DNA from: Flavobacterium urumqiense
Lineage (GTDB): Bacteria; Bacteroidota; Bacteroidia; Flavobacteriales; Flavobacteriaceae
Assembly: GCF_900108015.1 (NCBI RefSeq)
Contig: NZ_FNVP01000002.1
Location: 1-64,000 of the forward strand
Length of the DNA: 64,000 bases
Direction: 5' to 3'
Shown piece by piece: positions 48,308 through 57,029 of the stretch. Below the pieces are notes generated by a model, which saw only the letters and a list, made by a program, of their open reading frames with translations, was not told the origin of the DNA and made no database searches. A program made the translations under genes and the position numbers. The number at the start of each line of letters is the position of its first letter. Position 1 is the stretch's first letter.

Positions 48308-49537
48308 TTATCTTAATTTTAAAGTGACGATTGACAATATGGCCAGCATGATAGCAACAATCCAAAAACGGGTAACAATTTTACTTTCGTGATATCCTTT
48401 TTTCTGATAATGATGATGCAAAGGCGACATAAGAAAGATTCTTCGGCCTTCGCCAAAGCGTTTCTTGGTGTATTTAAAATAAGCAACTTGTAAAACGACT
48501 GAAAAGTTTTCGACAAGAAAAATTCCACATAGTAAAGGAATTAGCATTTCTTTTCGAACGGCGATTGCCAAAACAGCAATGATTCCGCCGATAGTCAAAC
48601 TCCCTGTATCTCCCATAAAAACCGATGCTGGATAGGAATTGTACCAAAGAAATCCAATTAACGCTCCCACAAATGCAGCGATAAAAACAGTCATTTCCCC
48701 CGAATTAGGGATATACATTATATTCAAATAATTAGAAAAAATAATATTTCCCGAAACGAACGTAAATATTCCCAATGCGAGCACTGAAATAGCGGAAGTT
48801 CCTGCGGCCAGTCCGTCGATACCATCCGTTAAATTAGCACCATTAGAAACCGCAGTAATAATAAAAATAACAACTGGAATAAAAATCAACCAAGCCCATT
48901 TTTCATATCCTTCACCTGTCCAAGCTAATAATTCAGCATAATCAAATTCATTATTTTTAAAGAAAGGAATTGTCGTTGCAGTAGATTTTTCTTCGACTGG
49001 GGCTTGAACAATTACATTTTCTGTAGGTGTTTTAAAAATATCCGATTTAGCTGTATCAGTTCTAACAGTTACAGCAGGACTAAAATAAAGGACTATACCC
49101 ACAATTAAACCCAAACCTACTTGTCCTACAACTTTGAAAATTCCCTTAAGTCCTTCTTTATCCTTTTTGAAAATTTTGATATAATCATCTATAAAACCGA
49201 TAATCCCCATCCAAAGTGTGGTCACAATCAATAAAACGATGTAAATATTATGCAGTTTTGCAAAAAGTATAACTGGAACTAATGTCGCAAATATGATTAT
49301 TAAACCTCCCATAGTTGGCGTACCTGCTTTTTCATTTTGACCAGCCAAACCAAGCTCACGAACCGTTTCTCCTACTTGTTGTCTTTGCAGAAAACTGATA
49401 ATTCTTTTACCATAAATCGTAGATAACAGCAAAGAAAGCATCAATGCCAATGCAGATCTAAAAGTAATGTACTGAAAAACGCCTGTCCCAGGAACATCTA
49501 ATGTTTTATCTAAATATTCAAATAAGTAATACAGCAT
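48308..49537 (-). CDS. mraY: phospho-MurNAc-pentapeptide translocase MraY
   Basis: 409 residues, ten membrane helices expected. Motifs: AGTPTMGGL, the catalytic FIDDYIKI (Asp 117-118), [12 protein letters not shown] (235-246), and [13 protein letters not shown] near the end. It is about 45 residues longer than E. coli MraY because of an insert at about 153-210 ([20 protein letters not shown]... EEKSTATT), probably in a periplasmic loop. Transfers phospho-MurNAc-pentapeptide to undecaprenyl phosphate. Confidence 0.97.
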   Translation of the reverse strand: MLYYLFEYLDKTLDVPGTGVFQYITFRSALALMLSLLLSTIYGKRIISFLQRQQVGETVRELGLAGQNEKAGTPTMGGLIIIFATLVPVILFAKLHNIYIVLLIVTTLWMGIIGFIDDYIKIFKKDKEGLKGIFKVVGQVGLGLIVGIVLYFSPAVTVRTDTAKSDIFKTPTENVIVQAPVEEKSTATTIPFFKNNEFDYAELLAWTGEGYEKWAWLIFIPVVIFIITAVSNGANLTDGIDGLAAGTSAISVLALGIFTFVSGNIIFSNYLNIMYIPNSGEMTVFIAAFVGALIGFLWYNSYPASVFMGDTGSLTIGGIIAVLAIAVRKEMLIPLLCGIFLVENFSVVLQVAYFKYTKKRFGEGRRIFLMSPLHHHYQKKGYHESKIVTRFWIVAIMLAILSIVTLKLR

Positions 49538-49543
49538 ATTTTT

Positions 49544-51007
49544 CTATTTATGAAGTTGATCTAATATTTCTTTAACTATTTTCATGTCGTCAAAATCATG
49601 ACGAACGCCATTTATTTCCTGATACGTCTCATGTCCTTTTCCAGCAATTAAAATAATATCATTTGGCTGAGCCAATTGGCAAGCCGTCTTTATAGCCTGC
49701 TTTCTATCCGTTATAGTCAATGTTTTTTTATAATTTTGAGGCGCAACACCGTGCTCCATTTCAGTAATAATAACTTCTGGGTTTTCATTTCTTGGATTAT
49801 CCGAAGTAAAAATTGCTTTGTCACTCAAATCAGATGCAATTCCAGCCATAATTGGGCGCTTGGCTTTGTCTCTATTCCCACCACATCCTACAACAGTTAT
49901 CAATTGCTCATTTTTGGTTCGAATGTCATTGATTGTTTTTAGCACATTTTCTAATGCATCAGGCGTATGCGCATAATCCACAATCGCTGTAATATTAGAA
50001 TTTGAAACAATAAATTGAAAACGTCCCGAAACACTTTCTAAATCTGATAATAATCGTAATACTTCCAGACTTTCCATTCCTAATTGAACTGCAGTTCCGT
50101 AAATAGCCAGCAGATTATAAGCATTGAATGTTCCTATCAGTTTTACCCAAACTTCATTTCCATTTATTTTTAGCAACAAACCTGACAACTGATTTTCCAA
50201 GATTTGTGCTTTATAATCTGCATAGGATTTTAAAGCATAAGTCAATTTTTTTGCTACCGTATTCTGCAACATCACTTGCCCATTTTTATCATCAATATTT
50301 ACTAATGCAAAAGCTGCTTTAGGTAAATAATCGAAAAATGATTTTTTTACATCTCTGTATTCTGCAAATGTTGGATGATAATCCAAATGGTCGTGAGACA
50401 AATTGGTGAAAATACCGCCAACAAAATGTAGTGCTTCTGTTCTTTTTTGATGAATTCCATGCGAACTCACTTCCATAAAACAATAATCAACTCCATTCTG
50501 CACCATTTCTTTCAGATAATGATTAATTGTAATCGAATCCGGAGTGGTATGTGTCGCTTTAAATTCTTTCTCATCAACTAAAATTTTCACTGTAGAAAGT
50601 AATCCAACTTTAAAACCTGCTTTTTTAAACAATTGGTATAACAAAGAAGCAATGGTCGTTTTACCATTTGTTCCTGTAATACCAACTAATTTCAGTTTTT
50701 CAGAAGGATCACCAAAATAATTTGCAGCCATAAATGCTAAGGCTGAATTAGTGTCTTTTACCTGAACATAGGTAATTCCTTCAGCAATATTTTCTGGAAA
50801 TGTATCGCATATTACTGCCACAGCCCCTTGCTCAATTGCTTTTTCTATATAATCATGACCATCTGAAATAGAACCACGAATAGCTATAAAAACATCATTT
50901 TTTTCGATTTTTCTTGAGTCGAAATCCATTTTGTTTACAACAACATCCGTCGAACCTTTTACGGCTTGAATAGCTACTTTGTATAATATGTCTTTTAATA
51001 TACTCAT
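49544..51007 (-). CDS. murE: UDP-MurNAc-tripeptide synthetase MurE (meso-DAP type)
   Basis: 487 residues. ATP site GITGTNGKTTIASLLYQLF, CFMEVSSHGIHQKR, and the DNPR motif (TSDNPRNENPEVII), which marks meso-diaminopimelate rather than lysine ligation. The closing LIAGKGHETYQEI is also typical. Its start overlaps the ftsI stop by 4 nt (ATGA), so translation is coupled. Confidence 0.97.
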   Translation of the reverse strand: MSILKDILYKVAIQAVKGSTDVVVNKMDFDSRKIEKNDVFIAIRGSISDGHDYIEKAIEQGAVAVICDTFPENIAEGITYVQVKDTNSALAFMAANYFGDPSEKLKLVGITGTNGKTTIASLLYQLFKKAGFKVGLLSTVKILVDEKEFKATHTTPDSITINHYLKEMVQNGVDYCFMEVSSHGIHQKRTEALHFVGGIFTNLSHDHLDYHPTFAEYRDVKKSFFDYLPKAAFALVNIDDKNGQVMLQNTVAKKLTYALKSYADYKAQILENQLSGLLLKINGNEVWVKLIGTFNAYNLLAIYGTAVQLGMESLEVLRLLSDLESVSGRFQFIVSNSNITAIVDYAHTPDALENVLKTINDIRTKNEQLITVVGCGGNRDKAKRPIMAGIASDLSDKAIFTSDNPRNENPEVIITEMEHGVAPQNYKKTLTITDRKQAIKTACQLAQPNDIILIAGKGHETYQEINGVRHDFDDMKIVKEILDQLHK

Positions 51008-53007
51008 GATAATTCCAATAGTATAGTTGTGTTTTTCACAATATTTTGACCTGCTTGAAGTGATTGTTTTTTTACCTTTCCTATTCCGGTAACTTTCACT
51101 TTTAAACCTAAGTTTTCTAATAAAGCTAATGCATCCATCCCCGACATTCCTTTTACATTAGGGATTAATGGGGACTTCATTTGCGACTTTACAAAATAAG
51201 AATCATAATTATTTTCTTGTTTTGGAATCTTCCTGTCTAAATTTTTAATTTTATTAGTTGAAGGAGCATCTGTAAAAATCTTTTGGGCAATCCTTTTAAA
51301 AACTGGACCTGCCACGTCTGCACCATAGTAATTATTATTTATCGTACTCGGCTTGTGAACGACAACTATGCAAGAATATTTTGGGTGGTCCGCTGGAAAA
51401 TAGCCAACAAACGAAGAGGCATAATATTTTCCTAATCCTCCATCTTTTGCATAATTCACCGCAGCCGTTCCCGTTTTTCCTGCCATAGAAAAATCTTTAG
51501 AATACAATTTTGATGCTGTACCTTTTTTAACAACATTCAACAAAACTGCTTTTAGTTTCAAAATAGTTTCTTGTGAACATACTTTTGGATTTAAAACTAC
51601 TTTATCAATTTTTTTGATTGTTTTATTCCATTCTTTTATTTCCGAAACGAATTGGGGTTTTACCATTTCGCCATTATTAGCAACTGCATTATAAAAAGTA
51701 AGTGTTTGCATAGGTGTTACTGACACACCGTATCCAAAAGCCATCCAAGGAAGCGAAATATTAGACCAGTTTTTATCCTTTGGTTGAGGAATAACCGGCA
51801 TTCCTTCTCCTTTTAAATCCAATCCTAATTTTCTATTCAAACCATACGAATCGACATGATTCACAAATTTTGAAGGATTGTTTTTGTAGTTATTATAAAC
51901 GGCTTGCACCATAACTGTATTAGAAGAAACTTCAAATCCACGTGCTAACGATATTTTTCCATAACCACCTTTATGAGAATCTCGCACCGCTTTTCCTGAA
52001 TATCTAATTTCACCGCCATTACTATCAAAAACAGTGCTTGTATCCGCGACCTTATCTTCAAGAATAGCCATTAAATCAACTAATTTAAATGTAGAACCTG
52101 GTTCATGCGACTCAGCAACTGCATAATTGGTAGTTTCATAATAGGTTCCATCTTTGCCTCTTCCTAAATTCGAAATCGCCTTAACTTGTCCCGTACTAGT
52201 TTCCATAACGACAACACAGCCATGATCTGCCTGATAATCTTCTAATTGTTTCAATAAAGCGTGGTGCGCAATATCCTGTATAAAAACATCAATTGTAGAT
52301 ATCACATCGTAACCATCCTGCGGATCTACTTCATTAATGTCCCGCAACGGTTTCCATTGTCCTTTTGCAATTTTTTGTTTTAAAATTTTACCATCTTTAC
52401 CATTAAGATATTTACGATAAGCCCATTCAATACCTTTACCATCTGAAGTTCCGTTTGAATTTGTTCTTTCATAACCAATGGTTCGCTCTGCAATTTTTCC
52501 GATTGGATGTTTCCTAACCGTTTCTTGTTCAATAATAATTCCTCCTTTATTACTTCCCAAATTGAACAATGGAAACCCTTTAATTTTAAAATATTCTGTG
52601 TAACTTAAATTTCGGGCAATCAAATAATATCTGTTTTTGTTTGCTCTTGCTTTTCTTAATTCATTCTGAAAATAGCTTGACGGTTTTCCTAAAACTGCTG
52701 CTAATGAATCCGATAATGGTTTAACATTTTTTTCGAACGCTTCTGCTTTTGGAGTAACAGCATCAAAACGTATTTCATAATTAGGAATAGAAGTTGCCAA
52801 AAGACTTCCGTCAGCAGAATAAACATTTCCTTTGTTAGCGGGAATCACAAAATTTCTAACCGTTCTTTCTTTGGCTAATTTTCTATAATAATCCCCTTCT
52901 ACCCATTGAATATTTGTCAACTTTACAGCAATCGCAATTGCCATCAAAAAGATAGCGAATGCAACCAGATAAATTCTGTACGATATGTGTTTATCTTCTA
53001 CTGCCAT
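51004..53007 (-). CDS. ftsI: septal penicillin-binding protein FtsI (PBP3) with PASTA
   Basis: 667 residues: one N-terminal membrane helix (about 9-31), dimerisation domain, then a class B transpeptidase with the active serine in HEPGSTFKLVDL (Ser305-x-x-Lys308), SSNTMV (SxN) and AGKTGTAAVNYAK (KTG). A single PASTA domain ends the protein (PLIPNVKGMSGMDALALLENLGLKV...). Cross-links septal peptidoglycan with FtsW. Overlaps the ftsL-like gene by 10 nt. Confidence 0.96.
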   Translation of the reverse strand: MAVEDKHISYRIYLVAFAIFLMAIAIAVKLTNIQWVEGDYYRKLAKERTVRNFVIPANKGNVYSADGSLLATSIPNYEIRFDAVTPKAEAFEKNVKPLSDSLAAVLGKPSSYFQNELRKARANKNRYYLIARNLSYTEYFKIKGFPLFNLGSNKGGIIIEQETVRKHPIGKIAERTIGYERTNSNGTSDGKGIEWAYRKYLNGKDGKILKQKIAKGQWKPLRDINEVDPQDGYDVISTIDVFIQDIAHHALLKQLEDYQADHGCVVVMETSTGQVKAISNLGRGKDGTYYETTNYAVAESHEPGSTFKLVDLMAILEDKVADTSTVFDSNGGEIRYSGKAVRDSHKGGYGKISLARGFEVSSNTVMVQAVYNNYKNNPSKFVNHVDSYGLNRKLGLDLKGEGMPVIPQPKDKNWSNISLPWMAFGYGVSVTPMQTLTFYNAVANNGEMVKPQFVSEIKEWNKTIKKIDKVVLNPKVCSQETILKLKAVLLNVVKKGTASKLYSKDFSMAGKTGTAAVNYAKDGGLGKYYASSFVGYFPADHPKYSCIVVVHKPSTINNNYYGADVAGPVFKRIAQKIFTDAPSTNKIKNLDRKIPKQENNYDSYFVKSQMKSPLIPNVKGMSGMDALALLENLGLKVKVTGIGKVKKQSLQAGQNIVKNTTILLELS

Positions 53008-53345
53008 ATTTTTTTAAAGAAACTTTTTTCTTCTTCTTTTTTAACTTCTATTTTAACTGGCGGAACTGTGGACGGAAAAATATTTTTTTCTACCATTTTT
53101 TCAGAAACAGTCGATTCCATTTTCAATTTCATTAATTCCGATCGTTTGTCTACAAATTCTGAACGCAATTCTTTTACCTGATTTGTCAACTCAGTAATCT
53201 TAAAAACTTTTTGTTCAAATCGCTGCGTATTAGCAATCATAATTATAGCTAAAACAATTACAAAAACGATGAAACGCCAGTTTTTAACAGCATCATCATC
53301 GATCAGAAACCTCGCTTTTAAAAGATTGTAAACTCCGTTTTTCAT
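52998..53345 (-). CDS. ftsL: FtsL-like cell division protein
   Basis: 115 residues. A short cytoplasmic part (MKNGVYNLLKARFLIDDDAVKNWRF), one membrane helix (about 26-43, FIVFVIVLAIIMIANTQRF) and a periplasmic coiled coil (about 45-85) give the FtsL topology, and the place between rsmH and ftsI is the classical ftsL slot. Sequence identity to E. coli FtsL is too low to see by eye. Some pipelines mislabel this protein as a methyltransferase. Confidence 0.82.
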   Translation of the reverse strand: MKNGVYNLLKARFLIDDDAVKNWRFIVFVIVLAIIMIANTQRFEQKVFKITELTNQVKELRSEFVDKRSELMKLKMESTVSEKMVEKNIFPSTVPPVKIEVKKEEEKSFFKKIWQ

Positions 53346-53353
53346 GTGTCTTC

Positions 53354-53452
53354 TCCCCGGCCCTCTCCAAAGGAAAGGGAGCCGAGATATTAAAAGTTAA
53401 AGTATTTGTTTTTCCACTTTGACTCCTCCCTTTTGGGAAGGCTGGGTGGGAT
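53354..53452. repeat. inverted-repeat element between rsmH and ftsL
   Basis: TCCCCGGCCCTCTCCAAAGG and following bases (53354-53383) are roughly the reverse complement of GACTCCTCCCTTTTGGGAAG and following bases (53421-53452), separated by ~38 AT-rich bases. It is markedly GC-richer than its surroundings, and its right end touches the rsmH stop codon. It would fold as a hairpin inside the dcw message. Confidence 0.6.
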
Positions 53453-54360
53453 TATATCTTTTCAGCTATTCTCAATTTGGCACTTCTTGCTCTGTTATTT
53501 TCTTTTATTTCAGCAGCATCTGGCACAATTAATTTTCCAACAGTTTTGAATGGAACTGAAAAATTACCAAAAAAATCACGTTCAGGCTCGCCTTCAAACA
53601 TGCCGTTTTTCACAAATCGCTTCACTAATCTATCTTCTAAAGAATGATAAGAAATTACGCTTAATCTACCGCCTGGATTTAATATTTCTAAGGATTGTTC
53701 TAAAAATTCTTTCAAAACATCCATCTCTTGATTTACTTCAATACGAATCGCCTGATAGATTTGAGCCAATATTTTATTTCTAACTCTTTCCGGTAAATAT
53801 TTCATTAAAACCTCTTTCAATTCATCTGTGGTTTTGATTGGACGCTCCTCTCTAGCTTCTACAATTGTTCTTGCTAAAGCTGGTGCATTTTTCAATTCTC
53901 CGTAATCAAGGAATACTCTTTTCAGATTCACCTCATCATATTCATTAACTACCCGATAAGCATTTAAATCATTTTTCTGACTCATTCTCATATCCAACTC
54001 CGCATCAAAACGAGTGGAAAAACCTCTTTCTGGCACATCAAACTGATGTGATGAAACACCCAAATCACCTAAAATTCCATCAACACTCTTCACTCCGTAA
54101 AAACGTAAAAACCGTTTAATAAACCTGAAGTTCTCATTAATAAGTGTAAATCTTTCGTCAGGCAAAGCATTAGCCAATGCATCTTCGTCTTGATCAAAAG
54201 CAAATAATTTTCCGTTTGGACCAAGTCTTTTTAAAATCTCTTTTGAATGACCACCTCCACCAAAAGTTACATCGACATAAATGCCGTCAGGCTTGATATT
54301 TAAACCATCTACTGATGCTTGAAGCAAAACCGGATTATGATATTCCATAGTCGTTGTCAT
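53452..54360 (-). CDS. rsmH: 16S rRNA (cytosine-1402-N4)-methyltransferase RsmH
   Basis: 302 residues. Motifs: HNPVLLQASVDGL, the SAM site YVDVTFGGGGHSKEIL, FDQDEDAL, DGILGDLGVSSHQFDVPERGFS and VISYHSLEDRLVKRF. Methylates N4 of C1402 in 16S rRNA. The start could also be the internal ATG four codons on. The coding region overlaps mraZ by 26 nt, so the two are translationally coupled. Confidence 0.97.
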   Translation of the reverse strand: MTTTMEYHNPVLLQASVDGLNIKPDGIYVDVTFGGGGHSKEILKRLGPNGKLFAFDQDEDALANALPDERFTLINENFRFIKRFLRFYGVKSVDGILGDLGVSSHQFDVPERGFSTRFDAELDMRMSQKNDLNAYRVVNEYDEVNLKRVFLDYGELKNAPALARTIVEAREERPIKTTDELKEVLMKYLPERVRNKILAQIYQAIRIEVNQEMDVLKEFLEQSLEILNPGGRLSVISYHSLEDRLVKRFVKNGMFEGEPERDFFGNFSVPFKTVGKLIVPDAAEIKENNRARSAKLRIAEKI

Positions 54361-54808
54361 TTATATTTCCCATTACTTCTTCTGCTAAATCAGCAAAATC
54401 TATTTCTTCATCACCTATAGATTTCTCATATAAGTCTTTATCCCAAATTTCTACAATATTGATAGCTGAAGAAAACACTACCTCTTTCGTTATACTTGCA
54501 TAAAGAACTAAATCCTTCGGCACCAATAATCGTCCTAAAGCATCAATCTCCACTACTTTTACCCCAGCAGTAAACCTGCGGATAAAGTCATTATTTTTCT
54601 TGACAAATCGATTCAGCTTACTGATTTTTTCCGTCATCAACAACCATTCTTGCATAGGGTACAACTCCAGACAGGACTGAAAAACGGAACGCTTCAAAAC
54701 GAACCCGTTTTGAAGAGAAGCGGCCAATTGCTTTTTCAAAGGTGCTGGCAACAGCAACCTTCCTTTAGCATCGACTTTACATTCATATGTTCCAACAATT
54801 GTATCCAA
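54335..54808 (-). CDS. mraZ: division/cell wall cluster transcriptional repressor MraZ
   Basis: 157 residues, two AbrB-like (SpoVT) domains: TYECKVDAKGRLLLPAPLKKQL (about 6-27) and KVVEIDALGRLLVPKDLVLYA (about 83-103), with the DxxGR motif of each. Start codon is TTG (minus strand, 54806-54808), because TAA stands four codons upstream and no ATG intervenes. Represses its own cluster by binding short direct repeats, which are visible upstream. Confidence 0.95.
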   Translation of the reverse strand: MDTIVGTYECKVDAKGRLLLPAPLKKQLAASLQNGFVLKRSVFQSCLELYPMQEWLLMTEKISKLNRFVKKNNDFIRRFTAGVKVVEIDALGRLLVPKDLVLYASITKEVVFSSAINIVEIWDKDLYEKSIGDEEIDFADLAEEVMGNINDNDYGIS

Positions 54809-54832
54809 GAAAATGTATTAAATGGTGTAAAG

Positions 54833-54840
54833 CAAAAATA
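54833..54840 (-). promoter_or_regulatory. -7 promoter element of the dcw cluster (mraZ)
   Basis: Minus-strand TATTTTTG matches TAnnTTTG, with transcription expected about 20 nt before the TTG start of mraZ. The -33 region is occupied by the GTGGT repeats. Confidence 0.6.
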
Positions 54841-54851
54841 TAAAAAATATT

Positions 54852-54897
54852 ACCACATTTTACCACTATATACCACTTTGTTAATAAGTTTAACCAC
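54852..54897 (-). promoter_or_regulatory. probable MraZ operator: four GTGGT boxes
   Basis: On the minus strand GTGGT occurs at plus positions 54852-54856, 54862-54866, 54872-54876 and 54893-54897, that is at steps of 10, 10 and 21 bp, one or two helical turns. MraZ proteins bind tandem GTG-containing repeats spaced 10 bp (TGGGN5 in E. coli, AAAGTG-type in Mycoplasma). These boxes cover the -33 region of the mraZ promoter, so bound MraZ should repress. Confidence 0.7.
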
Positions 54898-55142
54898 TTT
54901 CGAATAAAAACCCTTAATTTTTGGACAATCAGCAGGTTATGTCGATTTTATTTTATTTGTAAGAAAGATAACATCATTAAAAAAGAAGATTAAAAGACAC
55001 CTTACAATTTCAATTTTACTTTTTTGAAAAAAGAGCAAATAATTAACATTTTAGACCTTAAACAAGTAAAATTTATCATAATTCGCCTAAAGAATTAAAT
55101 AATTAAAATTGTCGTAAAAATTTATTTTTATTTTTTAAATCC

Positions 55143-55150
55143 TATATTTG
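55143..55150 (+). promoter_or_regulatory. candidate -7 promoter element (alpha/beta hydrolase)
   Basis: TATATTTG matches TAnnTTTG, 29 nt upstream of the hydrolase ATG. No -33 TTG is at the normal distance. The remaining bases between 54898 and 55142 hold no gene or repeat that I can see. Confidence 0.45.
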
Positions 55151-55179
55151 TCAAAATTGATAATCCGGATTCTAAAAAC

Positions 55180-55956
55180 ATGGAAAAATACTATAAAAAA
55201 GAAGGTAGATACAGCTATTATGAAGCTGGAGAAGGAATCCCTATTGTCATCCTTCACGGCTTGATGGGAGGATTAAGTAATTTTGATGCTGTTGCCAGTT
55301 ATTTTTCTAATAAAGGATACAAAATAATAATACCCGATCTACCAATATACACTCAAAGCATTCTAAAAACTAATGTAAAGAGTTTTGCAAAATACGTTAA
55401 AGATTTTATCACTTTTAAAGGCCTAGAACGAGTAATTCTTTTAGGAAATTCACTAGGAGGACATATTGCTTTATACCATACAAAAATGTATCCAGAAAAA
55501 GTGGCTGGACTTGTAATAACCGGTAGCTCTGGACTTTACGAAAGCGCGATGGGAGATAGTTATCCAAAAAGAGGGGACTATGAATACATTAAGAAAAAAG
55601 CAGAAGATGTTTTTTATGATCCAAAAGTAGCTACTAAAGAACTTATTGATGAAGTGTATGCCTCAGTAAATGATAGAATAAAATTAATAAAAACATTGAC
55701 GATTGCCAAAAGTGCTATTCGTCATAATATGGCAAAGGATTTACCAAAAATGCATGTACAAACTTGTATCATTTGGGGCAAAAACGATAAGGTAACTCCT
55801 CCTGATGTTGCAGTAGAATTTAATAAATTATTGCCTAATTCAACCTTATATTGGATTGACCATTGCGGCCATGCTGCCATGATGGAACAACCGGAAGAAT
55901 TTAATCGTTTGCTGGAAGAATGGTTATCAGTAACCCATTTACAAGTACACGCTTAA
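55180..55956 (+). CDS. alpha/beta-fold hydrolase
   Basis: 258 residues with no signal peptide. The fold is clear: IVILHGLMGGLSNFD (oxyanion loop), LGNSLGGHIALYH (nucleophile Ser), IIWGKNDKVTPPDVA (acid Asp) and IDHCGHAAMMEQPEEF (catalytic His). The substrate is unknown. It is divergent from mraZ and 27 bp before yihA, so it is probably co-transcribed with that GTPase. Confidence 0.92.
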   Translation: MEKYYKKEGRYSYYEAGEGIPIVILHGLMGGLSNFDAVASYFSNKGYKIIIPDLPIYTQSILKTNVKSFAKYVKDFITFKGLERVILLGNSLGGHIALYHTKMYPEKVAGLVITGSSGLYESAMGDSYPKRGDYEYIKKKAEDVFYDPKVATKELIDEVYASVNDRIKLIKTLTIAKSAIRHNMAKDLPKMHVQTCIIWGKNDKVTPPDVAVEFNKLLPNSTLYWIDHCGHAAMMEQPEEFNRLLEEWLSVTHLQVHA

Positions 55957-55983
55957 AAAAAAGAATAATTAGATACGCAAATC

Positions 55984-56604
55984 ATGAAAATTAATACCGC
56001 CGAATTTATTATCAGCAATTCTGATGTAGCCAAATGTCCCAAAGATTTTTTGCCAGAATATGCTTTTATAGGCCGATCAAATGTAGGTAAATCTTCATTG
56101 ATCAATATGTTAACTAATCAAAAGAAATTAGCAAAAACCTCTGGAAGACCAGGGAAAACACAATTGATAAATCATTTTTTGATTAATAACAATTGGTTTC
56201 TTGTTGATTTACCAGGTTATGGCTATGCCAAGGTTTCTAAAAAGACAAAATCTATTTTTCAGGAATTCATCACTGATTATTTTGAAACAAGAGAACAATT
56301 AGTTTGTGCTTTTGTTCTAATTGATATTCGTCACGAGGCCCAAACCATAGATATTGAGTTCATGTCATATATGGGAGAAAGCGAAATTCCTTTTTGCATC
56401 GTTTTTACCAAAGCAGATAAAATCAGTAAAGTAAAAATTGACTCTCACGTTGCGGCTTACAAAAAGAAAATGTTTGCTAATAACTGGGCCGAAATGCCTC
56501 ACTATTTTGTTACTTCAGCAACTGAATCTACTGGAAAAGAAGAATTATTAAGCTATATTGACGAAGTAAATCAAGAAGTTTTCAAAAACAACAATCAGTT
56601 TTAG
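55984..56604 (+). CDS. yihA: ribosome biogenesis GTP-binding protein YihA/YsxC
   Basis: 206 residues. G1 FIGRSNVGKSSLINML, the effector loop KLAKTSGRPGKTQLINHF, G3 LVDLPGYGYAKVSKKTK, G4 VFTKADKIS and G5 VTSATESTGKEEL. Essential GTPase in 50S assembly. It is followed by a terminator shared with gldC. Confidence 0.96.
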   Translation: MKINTAEFIISNSDVAKCPKDFLPEYAFIGRSNVGKSSLINMLTNQKKLAKTSGRPGKTQLINHFLINNNWFLVDLPGYGYAKVSKKTKSIFQEFITDYFETREQLVCAFVLIDIRHEAQTIDIEFMSYMGESEIPFCIVFTKADKISKVKIDSHVAAYKKKMFANNWAEMPHYFVTSATESTGKEELLSYIDEVNQEVFKNNNQF

Positions 56605-56630
56605 AAACTTTCTTCTTTACATTTTAAAAC

Positions 56631-56674
56631 AAACAAAATCCCAAAACTTAAATAGTAGTTTTGGGATTTTGTTT
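56631..56674. terminator. bidirectional terminator, yihA / gldC
   Basis: AAACAAAATCCCAAAACT (56631-56648) is perfectly complementary to AGTTTTGGGATTTTGTTT (56657-56674), an 18-bp stem with T- and A-tracts, between two convergent genes. Confidence 0.93.
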
Positions 56675-56693
56675 GTTTTATAAATTATCTGAT

Positions 56694-57029
56694 TTATTTC
56701 GTTAGCTCTAATTTTTCTGCAAAATAATCGCAAAAATCTTTCATTGTATCGGCCATTTTTTCATCATCGGTGGCACGTTTAAAAGTCTCAGACATAGCTA
56801 CTAAAGTCTGGTGAAAGAAAATTTTCATTTCGTCTACCGGCATATCTTTAGTCCATAAATCGATACGCATACTTTCTTTGGCCTTACTGTCCCAAATAGA
56901 CAACATGATCGCTTTTGCTTCCTGAGCCTCAACTCCACCGTCTTTAGCAGACCACATTAATTTTTCCGGAACTCGATTATCGTCTAATTCGATTAGAAAT
57001 TTAATTTCTGATGTATTTTTATCTAACAT
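56694..57029 (-). CDS. gldC: gliding motility protein GldC
   Basis: 111 residues, no signal peptide. Sequence matches GldC: TSEIKFLIELDDNRVPEKLMWSA, AQEAKAIMLSIWDSKAKESMRIDLWTKDMPVDEMKIFFHQTL. A small cytoplasmic protein shown in Flavobacterium johnsoniae to increase gliding, acting with GldB. Shares one base with the end of gldB, so the two are coupled. Confidence 0.95.
   Translation of the reverse strand: MLDKNTSEIKFLIELDDNRVPEKLMWSAKDGGVEAQEAKAIMLSIWDSKAKESMRIDLWTKDMPVDEMKIFFHQTLVAMSETFKRATDDEKMADTMKDFCDYFAEKLELTK

Noticed and set aside
38961..54808. Apparent absence of murF and ddl from the division cluster
   Set aside because: These genes are commonly located elsewhere in Bacteroidota, so their absence from the cluster is not notable.
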